A stretch of DNA of 64,000 nucleotides from CAYLQA01 sp964385695. GTDB lineage: Bacteria; Desulfobacterota; Desulfobulbia; Desulfobulbales; Desulfurivibrionaceae. The position numbers were made by a program, and so were the translations under genes. Location of the stretch: positions 62,001 to 126,000 of the forward strand of contig CAYLQA010000002.1 of NCBI GenBank assembly GCA_964385695.1. The letters are read 5' to 3'. Under the pieces are notes generated by a model that was given only the letters and a program-made list of their open reading frames with translations, made no database searches and was not told where the DNA came from. The first letter of the stretch is position 1, and the number at the start of each line of letters is the position of its first letter. Below, piece after piece: positions 24,392 to 32,634 of the stretch.

Positions 24392-26551
24392 ATGATTTAT
24401 AAATTTTTTCCGTTTTTAGCCTGGTTTAAAGGCTATAAGGGCGGTGAGTTCAAACTTGACCTGGTGGCTGGTATTACCGTGGCCATGGTCCTCATTCCAC
24501 AGTCGATGGCTTATGCCCAGTTAGCAGGGCTGCCAGCCTACTATGGCCTCTATGCCGCCTTTCTGCCCCCCATGATCGCTGCGCTGTTCGGCTCCAGCCG
24601 CCAGCTTGGCACCGGTCCTGTTGCTGTTGTCTCCCTCATGTCTGCGGCCTCCTTGGAGCCCCTGGCCACGGCCGGATCCCCTGAGTTTATAGCCTACTCC
24701 ATCGCCCTGGCCATGGTTGTCGGTATCTTCCAGTTCTCCCTCGGTGTCCTGCGCCTCGGCATGGTTGTTAACTTTCTCTCCCATCCGGTTATCAACGGTT
24801 TCACCAATGCCGCGGCCATCATCATTGCCTCCTCCCAGTTCTCCAAATTTTTTGGCGTCTATGTGGACAAGGCACCCCACCACTACGAGACCATGATGCG
24901 GGTAGCCTCGGCTGCCATGGATTTTACCCATATCCCCACACTCTGCTTTGCCGTGGGTGCTACCACCCTGATGGCTGTCTTGAAGAAGAAAGCCCCAAAG
25001 GCACCCAACGTGCTAATAGCGGTGTTGATTACCACGGTCATCTCCTACTTCATCGGCTTTAATAACGATGCCAAGGTAGATGTCTCCGCCATCCAGGACC
25101 ATGGCATTGCTGAGAAGGTTCAGGAATTTAATGCCGCCACTGCCCTTATTGAGGAGCATGGTGTTAATCGTGCCAATATCGGTAAAAAAATTGACAAACT
25201 AAAGGCCGAGACCAAAAAGGGCGGTCCTTCCATTGAGCAGCTGAAGCTTGAGTCTGAGGTGAAGATCCTCACCTCCTATATGAACCAGGCCAAGGAAGAG
25301 GCCCATCTGCTTCGTAAGTCACTGCGCGGCATGAAGTTTGAGGCGGTGAAAACCGGTGAGGGCGACAATGCCACCTACCAATTTTATGCCAAGGACGCTA
25401 TTCCGACGGGTGTGACCACCGACGGCGGCACCTGGCGCATCAAGGTGAAAAACAAGCCGCTGGACAGCACCAAGCTGACCATGATGGGCGGTGGTGCCAT
25501 TGTTGGTACGATCCCCGAGGGTTTGCCCACCTTCTCTGTGCCCGAGCTGAATGTTAAGAGCTTCCTGAAGTTGCTACCCACCGCCATTATCATCTCCCTG
25601 CTCGGTTTTATGGAGGCCATCGCCATTGCCAAGGCCATGGCAGCCCAGACCGGCCAGAAGATCGATGCCAACCAGGAGCTCATCGGTCAGGGTATGGCCA
25701 ACATGCTCGGCTCCATGGGTTCCTCTTACGCTGTTTCCGGTTCTTTCTCCCGTTCTGCCGTTAACCTGGCAGCCGGTGCGGTTTCCGGTATCTCCTCGGT
25801 GGTAACCTCCATTGTGGTGGTCATCACTTTGCTCTTCTTCACCCCGTTGCTCTACCATCTTCCCCAGGCCACCCTGGCTGCGGTTATCATGATGGCGGTT
25901 ATCGGCCTGGTGAACGTGAAGGGCTTTGTCCATGCCTGGCATGCCCAGAGGTATGACGGTATCATTTCTGTGCTCAGCTTTTTGGTAACCCTCTACTTCG
26001 CTCCCCACCTGGACAAGGGTATCATGGTCGGCTTCGTTCTCTCCATGGGCGTCTTCCTCTACAAGTCCATGCGGCCGGTGGTTGCCAGCCTCTCCATGCA
26101 TGAGGACCTGGCCCTGAAGAGCGCCGAGCATTATATGCTCAAGGGTTGCGATCACATCTCCGTAGTTCGTTTTGACGGTGCCCTGTTCTTCGCCAACGCC
26201 TCCTACCTGGATGAGCAGGTGGCAAAATTTCGGACAGAGCATCCGGATCTGCGCCACATCCTCCTTGATGCCCGCGGTATCAATGACATGGATGCCTCAG
26301 GTGAAGAGGCACTGTCCATGTTGGTTGACCGGGTCCGCAGCGCAGGCTTGGGCTTCTCAATGAGCGGCGTTAAAGGACAGGTCATGGCAGTTATGAGCCG
26401 TACCGGCCTTGACAAGAAGATCGGTTCCGACCACTTCTTTAACACCACAAAGGATGCGGTACAGGCCATTCTTAAGGATATCCATACCGGTACTGACCTG
26501 CCGAAAGAGGGTTGTGGTGAATGTCCTCTAACCAAATACGTGCCAGCTTAG
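24392..26551 (+). CDS. SulP-family anion (sulfate) permease with STAS domain
   Basis: Inner-membrane anion transporter, 719 residues. The SulP signature is clear: LDLVAGITVAMVLIPQSMAYAQLAG region, GLYAAFLPPMIAALFGSSRQL, GPVAVVSLMSAA and, near residue 410, SLLGFMEAIAIAKAMAAQTG. Between the two halves of the membrane domain, roughly residues 225-385, lies a large soluble insert with coiled-coil character (IGKKIDKLKAETKKGGPSIE, ILTSYMNQAKEEAHLLRKSL); ordinary SulP proteins lack it. A C-terminal STAS domain follows (VVRFDGALFFANASYLDEQ, DARGINDMDASGEEAL), ending CGECPLTKYVPA. AGGAGG sets start ATG 24392. Codon use is biased to GGT/CTG types, suggesting strong expression. Sulfate is the likely substrate but bicarbonate is possible. 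Confidence 0.9.
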   Translation: MIYKFFPFLAWFKGYKGGEFKLDLVAGITVAMVLIPQSMAYAQLAGLPAYYGLYAAFLPPMIAALFGSSRQLGTGPVAVVSLMSAASLEPLATAGSPEFIAYSIALAMVVGIFQFSLGVLRLGMVVNFLSHPVINGFTNAAAIIIASSQFSKFFGVYVDKAPHHYETMMRVASAAMDFTHIPTLCFAVGATTLMAVLKKKAPKAPNVLIAVLITTVISYFIGFNNDAKVDVSAIQDHGIAEKVQEFNAATALIEEHGVNRANIGKKIDKLKAETKKGGPSIEQLKLESEVKILTSYMNQAKEEAHLLRKSLRGMKFEAVKTGEGDNATYQFYAKDAIPTGVTTDGGTWRIKVKNKPLDSTKLTMMGGGAIVGTIPEGLPTFSVPELNVKSFLKLLPTAIIISLLGFMEAIAIAKAMAAQTGQKIDANQELIGQGMANMLGSMGSSYAVSGSFSRSAVNLAAGAVSGISSVVTSIVVVITLLFFTPLLYHLPQATLAAVIMMAVIGLVNVKGFVHAWHAQRYDGIISVLSFLVTLYFAPHLDKGIMVGFVLSMGVFLYKSMRPVVASLSMHEDLALKSAEHYMLKGCDHISVVRFDGALFFANASYLDEQVAKFRTEHPDLRHILLDARGINDMDASGEEALSMLVDRVRSAGLGFSMSGVKGQVMAVMSRTGLDKKIGSDHFFNTTKDAVQAILKDIHTGTDLPKEGCGECPLTKYVPA

Positions 26552-26580
26552 AACGCTGCAACAAATAGCTTTACGAATTT

Positions 26581-26621
26581 AAAAGCCATCTCGTCTTCGT
26601 GACGGGGTGGCTTTTTTTTTT
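26581..26621 (+). terminator. Intrinsic terminator of sulP
   Basis: AAAAGCCATCTCGTC pairs with GACGGGGTGGCTTTT (G-T pairs allowed) around TTCGT, followed by ten T residues. Confidence 0.88.
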
Positions 26622-26653
26622 ATTTTCTGCTAAAAGGCTTTTCCAATTCTTAT

Positions 26654-26681
26654 TTGACGCCTCCCTGAATTTATATATACT
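26654..26681 (+). promoter_or_regulatory. Sigma-70-type promoter of the mrp operon
   Basis: TTGACG at 26654-26659 and TATACT at 26676-26681 are 16 bases apart, about 50 bases before the mrpE start and just after the sulP terminator. Confidence 0.65.
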
Positions 26682-26732
26682 GTGAAGACACTGGGGAGCA
26701 GCAGGGGGCAACAAGAGGAGCAAGTTACAAAC

Positions 26733-27239
26733 GTGTTCACAGCACTAACATTCATAATCCTCTATATTGCCTGGATTTTCCTTTCTGGAAAATTTGACCT
26801 GTTCCACCTTTCCCTGGGCCTTATTTCGTGCCTTATCGTTGCCACCATCTCCAACGATCTGCTCTTTAACGAACGGCAAAAATCTCTTCCCTCCCGTTTT
26901 AAAGAGGCCTTTCGCTTTGTTGCATACAGCTTCTGGCTTTTGTGGCAGATCGTCCTTGCCAACTTCCATGTCATTGGCCTGGCCATCTCCCCAAGGCAGC
27001 TGGAACGAGAGCTGGATCCGCATATCTTCACCTTTAAGACCCGCCTGACCACGGATTTTGCCAAATTCGTTCTGGCGAATTCCATCACCCTGACTCCGGG
27101 CACGGTAACCGTGCGCATTGTCGATGATGTTTTTCACGTCCATGCCATCAGCGTCAAGGCTGTGGGCGACTTTGGCGAGGCCGAATCCATGAGTGAAATG
27201 GAGCGTAAAGTGGCCTGGGTTTTTGAGGGAGGCCGCTAA
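26733..27239 (+). CDS. mrpE: Na+/H+ antiporter subunit MrpE
   Basis: First gene of the antiporter operon; small membrane subunit of the Mrp complex. The product (168 residues from GTG 26733) has two N-terminal membrane helices (FTALTFIILYIAWIFLSG, LFHLSLGLISCLIVATI), VAYSFWLLWQIVLANFHV, and the MrpE signature KFVLANSITLTPGTVTVRI followed by a cytoplasmic tail. GAGGAG sits 12 bases before GTG 26733; an ATG at 26682 is in frame but adds 17 polar residues. The stop overlaps the mrpF ATG by one base. Confidence 0.9.
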   Translation: MFTALTFIILYIAWIFLSGKFDLFHLSLGLISCLIVATISNDLLFNERQKSLPSRFKEAFRFVAYSFWLLWQIVLANFHVIGLAISPRQLERELDPHIFTFKTRLTTDFAKFVLANSITLTPGTVTVRIVDDVFHVHAISVKAVGDFGEAESMSEMERKVAWVFEGGR

Positions 27240-27568
27240 TGCAGACCTTGATGCCACAAAGCACCATGGAATTTTTCTTCATCCTCTCCGGGGTCATCCT
27301 GTTGCTGCTCATGTTCATGCCTTTATACCGCACCATCTTTGGGCCTACCGCCATCGACCGTATCCTTGGCGTGAACGTCATCGGCACCAAGACCACCATC
27401 CTGATCATCATCATCGGCACCCTCTACGGCAGGGTGGAAATGTTTGTGGATATCGCCCTGACATACGCCTTGTTGAACTTTATCGCCTCACTGGCTGCCT
27501 CAAGGTTTTTTCAGCGGCACAAGCAGGTGGATATTGAGCCCGCAAGAGAGGAGGATGCCCCATGCTAA
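27239..27568 (+). CDS. mrpF: Na+/H+ antiporter subunit MrpF
   Basis: 109-residue membrane subunit with three helices; FFFILSGVILLLLMFMPLYR, then RTIFGPTAIDRILGVNVIGT (the MrpF core with the conserved Asp) and VEMFVDIALTYALLNFIASL. Coupled to mrpE by a TAATG overlap and overlapping mrpG by seven bases. Confidence 0.93.
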   Translation: MQTLMPQSTMEFFFILSGVILLLLMFMPLYRTIFGPTAIDRILGVNVIGTKTTILIIIIGTLYGRVEMFVDIALTYALLNFIASLAASRFFQRHKQVDIEPAREEDAPC

Positions 27569-27933
27569 ATATCTTGATCATGATCCTCATGGGCTTAGGA
27601 CTCTTCTTCTTTTTCGGCACCTCGGTAGGGCTCATTCGCTTCCCTGATTTTTACAGCAGGATGCATGCGGCAGGTAAAGGGGACACCCTCTCCTCCATCC
27701 TGCTCCTTTCAGGCCTTGCCCTATTTCACCTGCACCACATTTCGCCGGATACCATACTGGTGGCGATCAAGATTCTTTTTATCTGCGTCTTTATCTTTGT
27801 AGCAAGCCCCACGGCCACCCATGCCATCATGGATGCGGGTGTTGAGGCAAACGTCAAACACTGGACAAAACGTAAAGAAGATGATGGCAGTTATCGCGGC
27901 CCGGAGCGCCGTCAAAAAGAGCACCACCCATAA
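27562..27933 (+). CDS. mrpG: Na+/H+ antiporter subunit MrpG
   Basis: 123-residue subunit. GTSVGLIRFPDFYSRMHAAG followed by GDTLSSILLLSGLALF is the MrpG signature; two further helices contain ILFICVFIFVASPTATHAI. The hydrophilic tail (KRKEDDGSYRGPERRQKEHH) is longer and more charged than usual. Confidence 0.93.
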   Translation: MLNILIMILMGLGLFFFFGTSVGLIRFPDFYSRMHAAGKGDTLSSILLLSGLALFHLHHISPDTILVAIKILFICVFIFVASPTATHAIMDAGVEANVKHWTKRKEDDGSYRGPERRQKEHHP

Positions 27934-27939
27934 GGATGA

Positions 27940-28206
27940 ATGATGAGCTGGGATGCAAGCCTTCTCTGGCAATTTAACGTTATAATCTTGACCATGGTCA
28001 TCATCTGCGCCATTGCCGCACTGACCCTCAAAGATCTGGTCAGCTGTGCCATAGTCGCCGGGGCCTATAGCTTTCTCATGTGTCTGCTCTGGACAGAAAT
28101 GTTGGCCGTTGATGTGGCCTTTACCGAGGCTGCTGTTGGCGCAGGCGTAAGCACCGTACTTTTCCTGGGAACGGCCCTGCATATCAAACGCAGATCAAAG
28201 GATTAG
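27940..28206 (+). CDS. Antiporter subunit with DUF4040 (MbhD-like)
   Basis: An 88-residue membrane protein with three helices (FNVIILTMVIICAIAALTL, VSCAIVAGAYSFLMCLLWTE, FTEAAVGAGVSTVLFLGTAL). It equals the DUF4040 module that in MrpA proteins is the C-terminal extension, and in membrane-bound hydrogenase operons is the separate MbhD subunit. AAGGATGA precedes the ATG. Here it is separate, so the operon follows the Mbh-like split organisation. Confidence 0.85.
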   Translation: MMSWDASLLWQFNVIILTMVIICAIAALTLKDLVSCAIVAGAYSFLMCLLWTEMLAVDVAFTEAAVGAGVSTVLFLGTALHIKRRSKD

Positions 28207-28215
28207 GGGAAAAAC

Positions 28216-28965
28216 TTGAAAAAGATAGCCCTTCTCATAACCCTGGCTCTCGGGGTGCTGCTGCTGGCGGCAGCTGAGGATTTCCCAGACTGGGGTGATC
28301 CACAGTCACCAGCAAGTGTACATCTCTCGCCCCACTTCATAGAAAAGTCCATGGAAGAGACCTCGGTCCCCAACCTGGTTACCGCAGTGTTGGCCGATTA
28401 TCGTGGCTACGATACCATGTTTGAGACCATTGTTATCTTCTGCGCCGGTATCGCGGTGCTCACCATTTTGCGGCGCACCCACCGCAAACGGCCCAAGGCC
28501 GTCAAGCCCCGTCCGGAGAGGGAAGGGGCGGACGTCATACTACAATCCGCGGCCCGTCTGCTTGTTCCGGTGATGCAACTTTTCGCTCTCTATGTCGTGG
28601 CGCACGGGCATCACAGCCCCGGTGGCGGCTTCCAGGGTGGAGTTATCCTGGGTGCAAGCTTTATCCTGCTGGCTCTGGCCTATGATCTTAAAACGGCTCT
28701 TGCCCGCCTCAAGGAAAAAACCGTGCTCTTCATGAGCGGCATCGGGGTGGTGATCTATGCCGGTATCGGCGTTATCTGCCTTTTTTTGGGCAGGAACTTT
28801 CTCGCCTACGCGGCCTGGGCCAAAATCCTGGGCATAAGCGAGGTGGAGGCACACTCCCACGGAATGCTCGGTGTTGAAATCGGTGTGGCCATCACGGTTA
28901 TGGCCATTATGTTTTCACTCTATGTTGACCTCGCCTCCGGTGGCGACCTGGATGAGGGACTGTAA
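28216..28965 (+). CDS. mrpB: Antiporter subunit MrpB with MbhE-like N-terminus
   Basis: A 249-residue membrane protein. The first ~100 residues (ALLITLALGVLLLAAAE signal-anchor, then GYDTMFETIVIFCAGIAVLT) match the MbhE-type piece also found in MrpA C-termini. The rest is the MnhB domain: LLVPVMQLFALYVVAHGHHS, GGGFQGGVILGASFILLALA and GVEIGVAITVMAIMFSLYVD. The start is TTG 28216 with GGGGA seven bases before. Its stop overlaps mrpC by one base. Confidence 0.88.
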   Translation: MKKIALLITLALGVLLLAAAEDFPDWGDPQSPASVHLSPHFIEKSMEETSVPNLVTAVLADYRGYDTMFETIVIFCAGIAVLTILRRTHRKRPKAVKPRPEREGADVILQSAARLLVPVMQLFALYVVAHGHHSPGGGFQGGVILGASFILLALAYDLKTALARLKEKTVLFMSGIGVVIYAGIGVICLFLGRNFLAYAAWAKILGISEVEAHSHGMLGVEIGVAITVMAIMFSLYVDLASGGDLDEGL

Positions 28966-29357
28966 TGCCTGATCTTTTGCCGTTAATCGTAGCAAAATAC
29001 AACTACTGGGCTGCGCTGATCCTGCTGTTGATCGGACTCTATGCCATGATCGGCAAGAACAACCTGCTCAAGAAGATAATCGGCATGTCCATTTTCCAAT
29101 CGGCCATCATCCTCTTTTACGTCTCCATCGGCGACAAGAAGGGGGCGACCATCCCCATTCTGGAACATGCTCATGGTAATGCGCACCATGCGGCGGACCC
29201 GGCCCTTTATGCCAATCCGCTGCCCCATGTCCTGATGCTCACCGCCATTGTCGTAGGCGTGGCCACCTTGGGTGTGGCGTTGTCTATTTTGCAGAAGATC
29301 CAACGGGTGCACGGCACCATTGAAGAAGACGAAATCTTGGAGTCCATAAAAGAATGA
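28965..29357 (+). CDS. mrpC: Antiporter subunit MrpC (NuoK-like)
   Basis: 130-residue subunit homologous to NuoK. Three helices: YWAALILLLIGLYAMIGKNN, LLKKIIGMSIFQSAIILFYV and PHVLMLTAIVVGVATLGVAL. A short His-rich loop (HAHGNAHHAADP) lies between helices 2 and 3, as in many MrpC proteins. It overlaps mrpD by four bases (ATGA). Confidence 0.93.
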   Translation: MPDLLPLIVAKYNYWAALILLLIGLYAMIGKNNLLKKIIGMSIFQSAIILFYVSIGDKKGATIPILEHAHGNAHHAADPALYANPLPHVLMLTAIVVGVATLGVALSILQKIQRVHGTIEEDEILESIKE

Positions 29358-30853
29358 GCCAGCATTATCCCATACTGACCCTGGCCATTCCCATGCTTAT
29401 GGCCCTTGTCATCAGCCTCTTCTGCAGCAAGCGCGACAACCTGGCCTATGGCTTGGTGGTTGCGGCAATGGCAGGCTCCTTTTTTGCCTCGCTCAATACC
29501 CTGTTTACCGTGATCAACAAGGGCTCTACCATCTACTACTATCTGGGCGACTGGCAGCCTCCACAGGGCATCGAACTGGCCATTGACCATTTGAGCGGCC
29601 TGGTACTCTGCGTGGTTTCCGGCTGCGCCCTGCTCACCTCCATCTACTCCCGCCACACTGTGCAGCAGGAGATACCGGATCGGATCCATCATTACTACAC
29701 CCTCTATTGCCTGCTGGTTTCTGGGCTTCTGGGTATGGTGGCCACGGGTGATGCATTTAACCTCTATGTGCTCTTAGAAATCTCAGCCCTTTCCAGCTAT
29801 GCCCTGCTGGCCCGCGGACGGGGCCTGGCCTACTACGCCACCTTCAAATACATCATCATGGGTACCATTGGTGCCTGCTTTTATCTGCTGGGCGTAGGCT
29901 ATCTCTACATCAAGACCGGTTCGCTCAACATGGCGGACCTGTTCGGTATTTTAAACTCAGGCCAGATGCATGAGTCCATCACCATCCGCATCGGTTTTAT
30001 CCTGATTATTCTCGGAATCTGGATCAAAATGGCCTTTTTCCCGCTGCACGGCTGGCTGCCCAATGCCTACACCAGGGCCTCGACCACCACCAGCTGCCTC
30101 ATTGCCCCGCTGATGACCAAGGTTTCCGTCTACATCATGGTCCGCCTGATGTTTTCCGTTTTTTCCGTGGATTATGTCTTTAAGACCATTGACTGGCATG
30201 AACTGGTCATCTGGATGGCCACCATCGCCATTGTGGCCGGTTCCATCTCCGCCCTTGCCCAACGTGATCTCAAAAAGATGCTCACCTATATCATCGTGGC
30301 TGAAGTGGGTTACATGGTGGGCGGAGCCTGGCTGGCGCATACAAGCGGCCTCATGGGCACCATCTACCACATCCTGAGCGATGCCCTGATGACCCTCTGC
30401 CTCTTCATGGCCGTGGGGGCAATTATTTACAAGACAGGCAAATCCGGCTTTGAGGCGATGAACGGCCTTTTCGCCAGGATGCCGGTAACCTCGGCGGTCT
30501 TTATCCTGGGCGGTTTTGCCATTATCGGCATCCCACCCACATGCGGCTTTTTCACCAAATGGTATCTGATAAAAGGCGGGCTGGCCGTTGGTCACTACCA
30601 GTATGTGGCGGCGCTGCTCTTTTCCAGTCTCATTTCCGCCATTATCTTTTTCAGACTCATCGAGATGGCCTATTACGGAAAATTTGACGAGCACGGCCAT
30701 GGCGGCCACCACGAAAAAACAGCCGTGGACGAAGTGCCGCTTTCCATGATGATCCCCATGGTTGTGACCGCCCTGGCCCTGGTTCTGGTCGGCCTCTATA
30801 CCCAGGAGATCGTAACGAACGTTATTCAATGGACAATCCCGGCAGGCCTGTAG
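29354..30853 (+). CDS. mrpD: Antiporter-like subunit MrpD (first copy)
   Basis: 499-residue ND4/ND5-family subunit with about 14 helices. Conserved ion-path residues are visible: the helix-5 Glu in LYVLLEISALSSYALLARG, the Lys of IWIKMAFFPLHGWLPNAYTR, RASTTTSCLIAPLMTKVSVY and ALAQRDLKKMLTYIIVAEVG. The C-terminal loop is His/Gly-rich (EHGHGGHHEK). It is the first of three such subunits in the operon. Confidence 0.93.
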   Translation: MSQHYPILTLAIPMLMALVISLFCSKRDNLAYGLVVAAMAGSFFASLNTLFTVINKGSTIYYYLGDWQPPQGIELAIDHLSGLVLCVVSGCALLTSIYSRHTVQQEIPDRIHHYYTLYCLLVSGLLGMVATGDAFNLYVLLEISALSSYALLARGRGLAYYATFKYIIMGTIGACFYLLGVGYLYIKTGSLNMADLFGILNSGQMHESITIRIGFILIILGIWIKMAFFPLHGWLPNAYTRASTTTSCLIAPLMTKVSVYIMVRLMFSVFSVDYVFKTIDWHELVIWMATIAIVAGSISALAQRDLKKMLTYIIVAEVGYMVGGAWLAHTSGLMGTIYHILSDALMTLCLFMAVGAIIYKTGKSGFEAMNGLFARMPVTSAVFILGGFAIIGIPPTCGFFTKWYLIKGGLAVGHYQYVAALLFSSLISAIIFFRLIEMAYYGKFDEHGHGGHHEKTAVDEVPLSMMIPMVVTALALVLVGLYTQEIVTNVIQWTIPAGL

Positions 30854-30884
30854 CCCGCCACAGAGGAGATTAGACTAAAAGGTT

Positions 30885-32351
30885 ATGTCAGTACCCTTTC
30901 ACCCACTCACACCGGTCTTTGCCATATTGGCATCCCTTGTTGCCGTGCCTTTTATCTGGCTCAGCGGTGAGAAGCGCCCCAACCTGCGGGAAGGCTGGAC
31001 CTTTGTAGCGGCCTTTGCCAAATTCTACCTGGTCCTCTCCATGGCCCAGTGGATACTGGCTGGCAACACCTACACCCTTGAGATCTGTAAAATACTGCCC
31101 GGCCTCTCCATCAAGTTCACTGTGGATGGCTTCGGTATGCTCTTCGGCCTGGTCGCTTCCTCGCTGTGGATAGTCACCTCCATGTATTCCATCGGCTATA
31201 TGCGCGGGTTGGACGAACACGCCCAGACCCGGTTTTTCATGTGCTTTGCCGTGGCCCTTTCCGCCACATTGGGTGTGGCCTTTTCCGGCAACCTTTTGAC
31301 CCTCTATATCTTTTACGAGATTCTTTCGCTCTCCACCTTCCCGTTGGTCACCCACCATCAGGACAAGGAGGCGCGCACCGGCGGGCGCAAGTATTTGACC
31401 TACCTGCTCTCAACCTCCATCGGCCTGGCCCTGCCGGCCATGATTCTGACATACAGCCTCACCGGCTCCCTGGAATTCTCCAGCCTGGGTGTCTTTGATG
31501 CGGGGACCAGCAAGACCACCCTGACCATCCTCTTGCTGATGTTCATGTTCGGCTTTGCCAAGGCAGGGATCATGCCACTACACTCCTGGCTGCCCGGCGC
31601 CATGGTGGCTCCGACTCCGGTTTCAGCACTTCTCCATGCCGTGGCCGTGGTCAAGGTGGGCGTATTCAGTATCCTCCGTGTCTTCACCGGCATCTTCGGA
31701 GCCGATCTGTTGACTGTCACCGACCTTAATACCCTGATCTGCGTGATTGCTGGTTTTACCGTGATCACCTCCTCGCTCATAGCCCTGAGTCAGGACAACC
31801 TCAAACGCAGGCTGGCCTTTTCCACCATCGGCCAGCTCTCTTACATCATCCTTGGCGCAGGCCTTGCCTCAAGCCTCGGGGTGAAGGGCGGCATGCTGCA
31901 CATCGCCATGCACGCCTTTGGCAAGATCACATTATTTTTCTGTGCCGGGGCCATTTTTGTGGCCACAGGCAAGAAGTACATCAGCGAGATGGTAGGCATC
32001 GGCAAACGGATGCCTATTACCATGTTTGCCTTCTTTATAGGCTCCCTGAGCGTCATCGGCCTGCCACCTGCAGGCGGCCTGATCAGCAAGCTTCTCATGG
32101 TCCGCGGGGCATTACAGGCTGAGATGGTCTGGGTCCTGGTAATCTATCTCACCAGCTCACTTCTTAATGCCGCCTACTTTCTGCCCATTGTTTACAAGGC
32201 CTTTTTCTGCACCGAGGAAGAATCGCAATACGACAATACCATCGGCGAGGCGCCCCTTGCCTGCTGGCTGCCCCCGGTTATCACCGCCACCATGAGCGTG
32301 GTGCTCTTTTTCGTGCCGGGCTGGTTCTTGGCCTTTGCAAACTTGATGTAG
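30885..32351 (+). CDS. Antiporter-like subunit MrpD (second copy)
   Basis: 488-residue ND4/ND5-family subunit. LLTLYIFYEILSLSTFPLVT holds the helix-5 Glu; FGFAKAGIMPLHSWLPGAMV and PTPVSALLHAVAVVKVGVFS give the Lys/His channel pattern, then LSQDNLKRRLAFSTIGQLSY and ISKLLMVRGALQAEMVWVL. It diverges strongly from the first copy, so this is not a recent duplication. It begins 31 bases after the first mrpD, with GAGGAG about a dozen bases before its start region. Confidence 0.9.
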   Translation: MSVPFHPLTPVFAILASLVAVPFIWLSGEKRPNLREGWTFVAAFAKFYLVLSMAQWILAGNTYTLEICKILPGLSIKFTVDGFGMLFGLVASSLWIVTSMYSIGYMRGLDEHAQTRFFMCFAVALSATLGVAFSGNLLTLYIFYEILSLSTFPLVTHHQDKEARTGGRKYLTYLLSTSIGLALPAMILTYSLTGSLEFSSLGVFDAGTSKTTLTILLLMFMFGFAKAGIMPLHSWLPGAMVAPTPVSALLHAVAVVKVGVFSILRVFTGIFGADLLTVTDLNTLICVIAGFTVITSSLIALSQDNLKRRLAFSTIGQLSYIILGAGLASSLGVKGGMLHIAMHAFGKITLFFCAGAIFVATGKKYISEMVGIGKRMPITMFAFFIGSLSVIGLPPAGGLISKLLMVRGALQAEMVWVLVIYLTSSLLNAAYFLPIVYKAFFCTEEESQYDNTIGEAPLACWLPPVITATMSVVLFFVPGWFLAFANLM

Positions 32352-32361
32352 GACGCACGTC

Positions 32362-32634
32362 ATGACAGAGAAAAAACAGACCCCTATCGACCAAGGCTAC
32401 TTTGACCGCCCGGAGACCAAGAAGATGCTCTGGCGTGTGCTTTGGGGCTTTTGCGCCCTGACCGTGATCTTGGAACTTTTTGTCCATAAACACCCGCATT
32501 TTGAGCAGGAAAAACTCTTCGCCTTTTCAGGCCTGCTCGGCTTTATTGCCTGTGCTCTTTTGATTCTCATAGCCAAGGGGCTGGGATTTTTCCTCAAGGC
32601 CAAGGTGGATTATTATGATGACGATGATGCATAA
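32362..32634 (+). CDS. Small two-helix membrane protein inside the mrp operon
   Basis: Not a named Mrp subunit. The 90-residue product has a polar N-terminus (EKKQTPIDQGYFDRPETKKM), two membrane helices (LWRVLWGFCALTVILELFVH and LFAFSGLLGFIACALLILIA) and an acidic end (VDYYDDDDA). The next antiporter gene begins inside its last codons, which shows they are translated together. It is most likely an accessory or assembly subunit. Confidence 0.7.
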   Translation: MTEKKQTPIDQGYFDRPETKKMLWRVLWGFCALTVILELFVHKHPHFEQEKLFAFSGLLGFIACALLILIAKGLGFFLKAKVDYYDDDDA

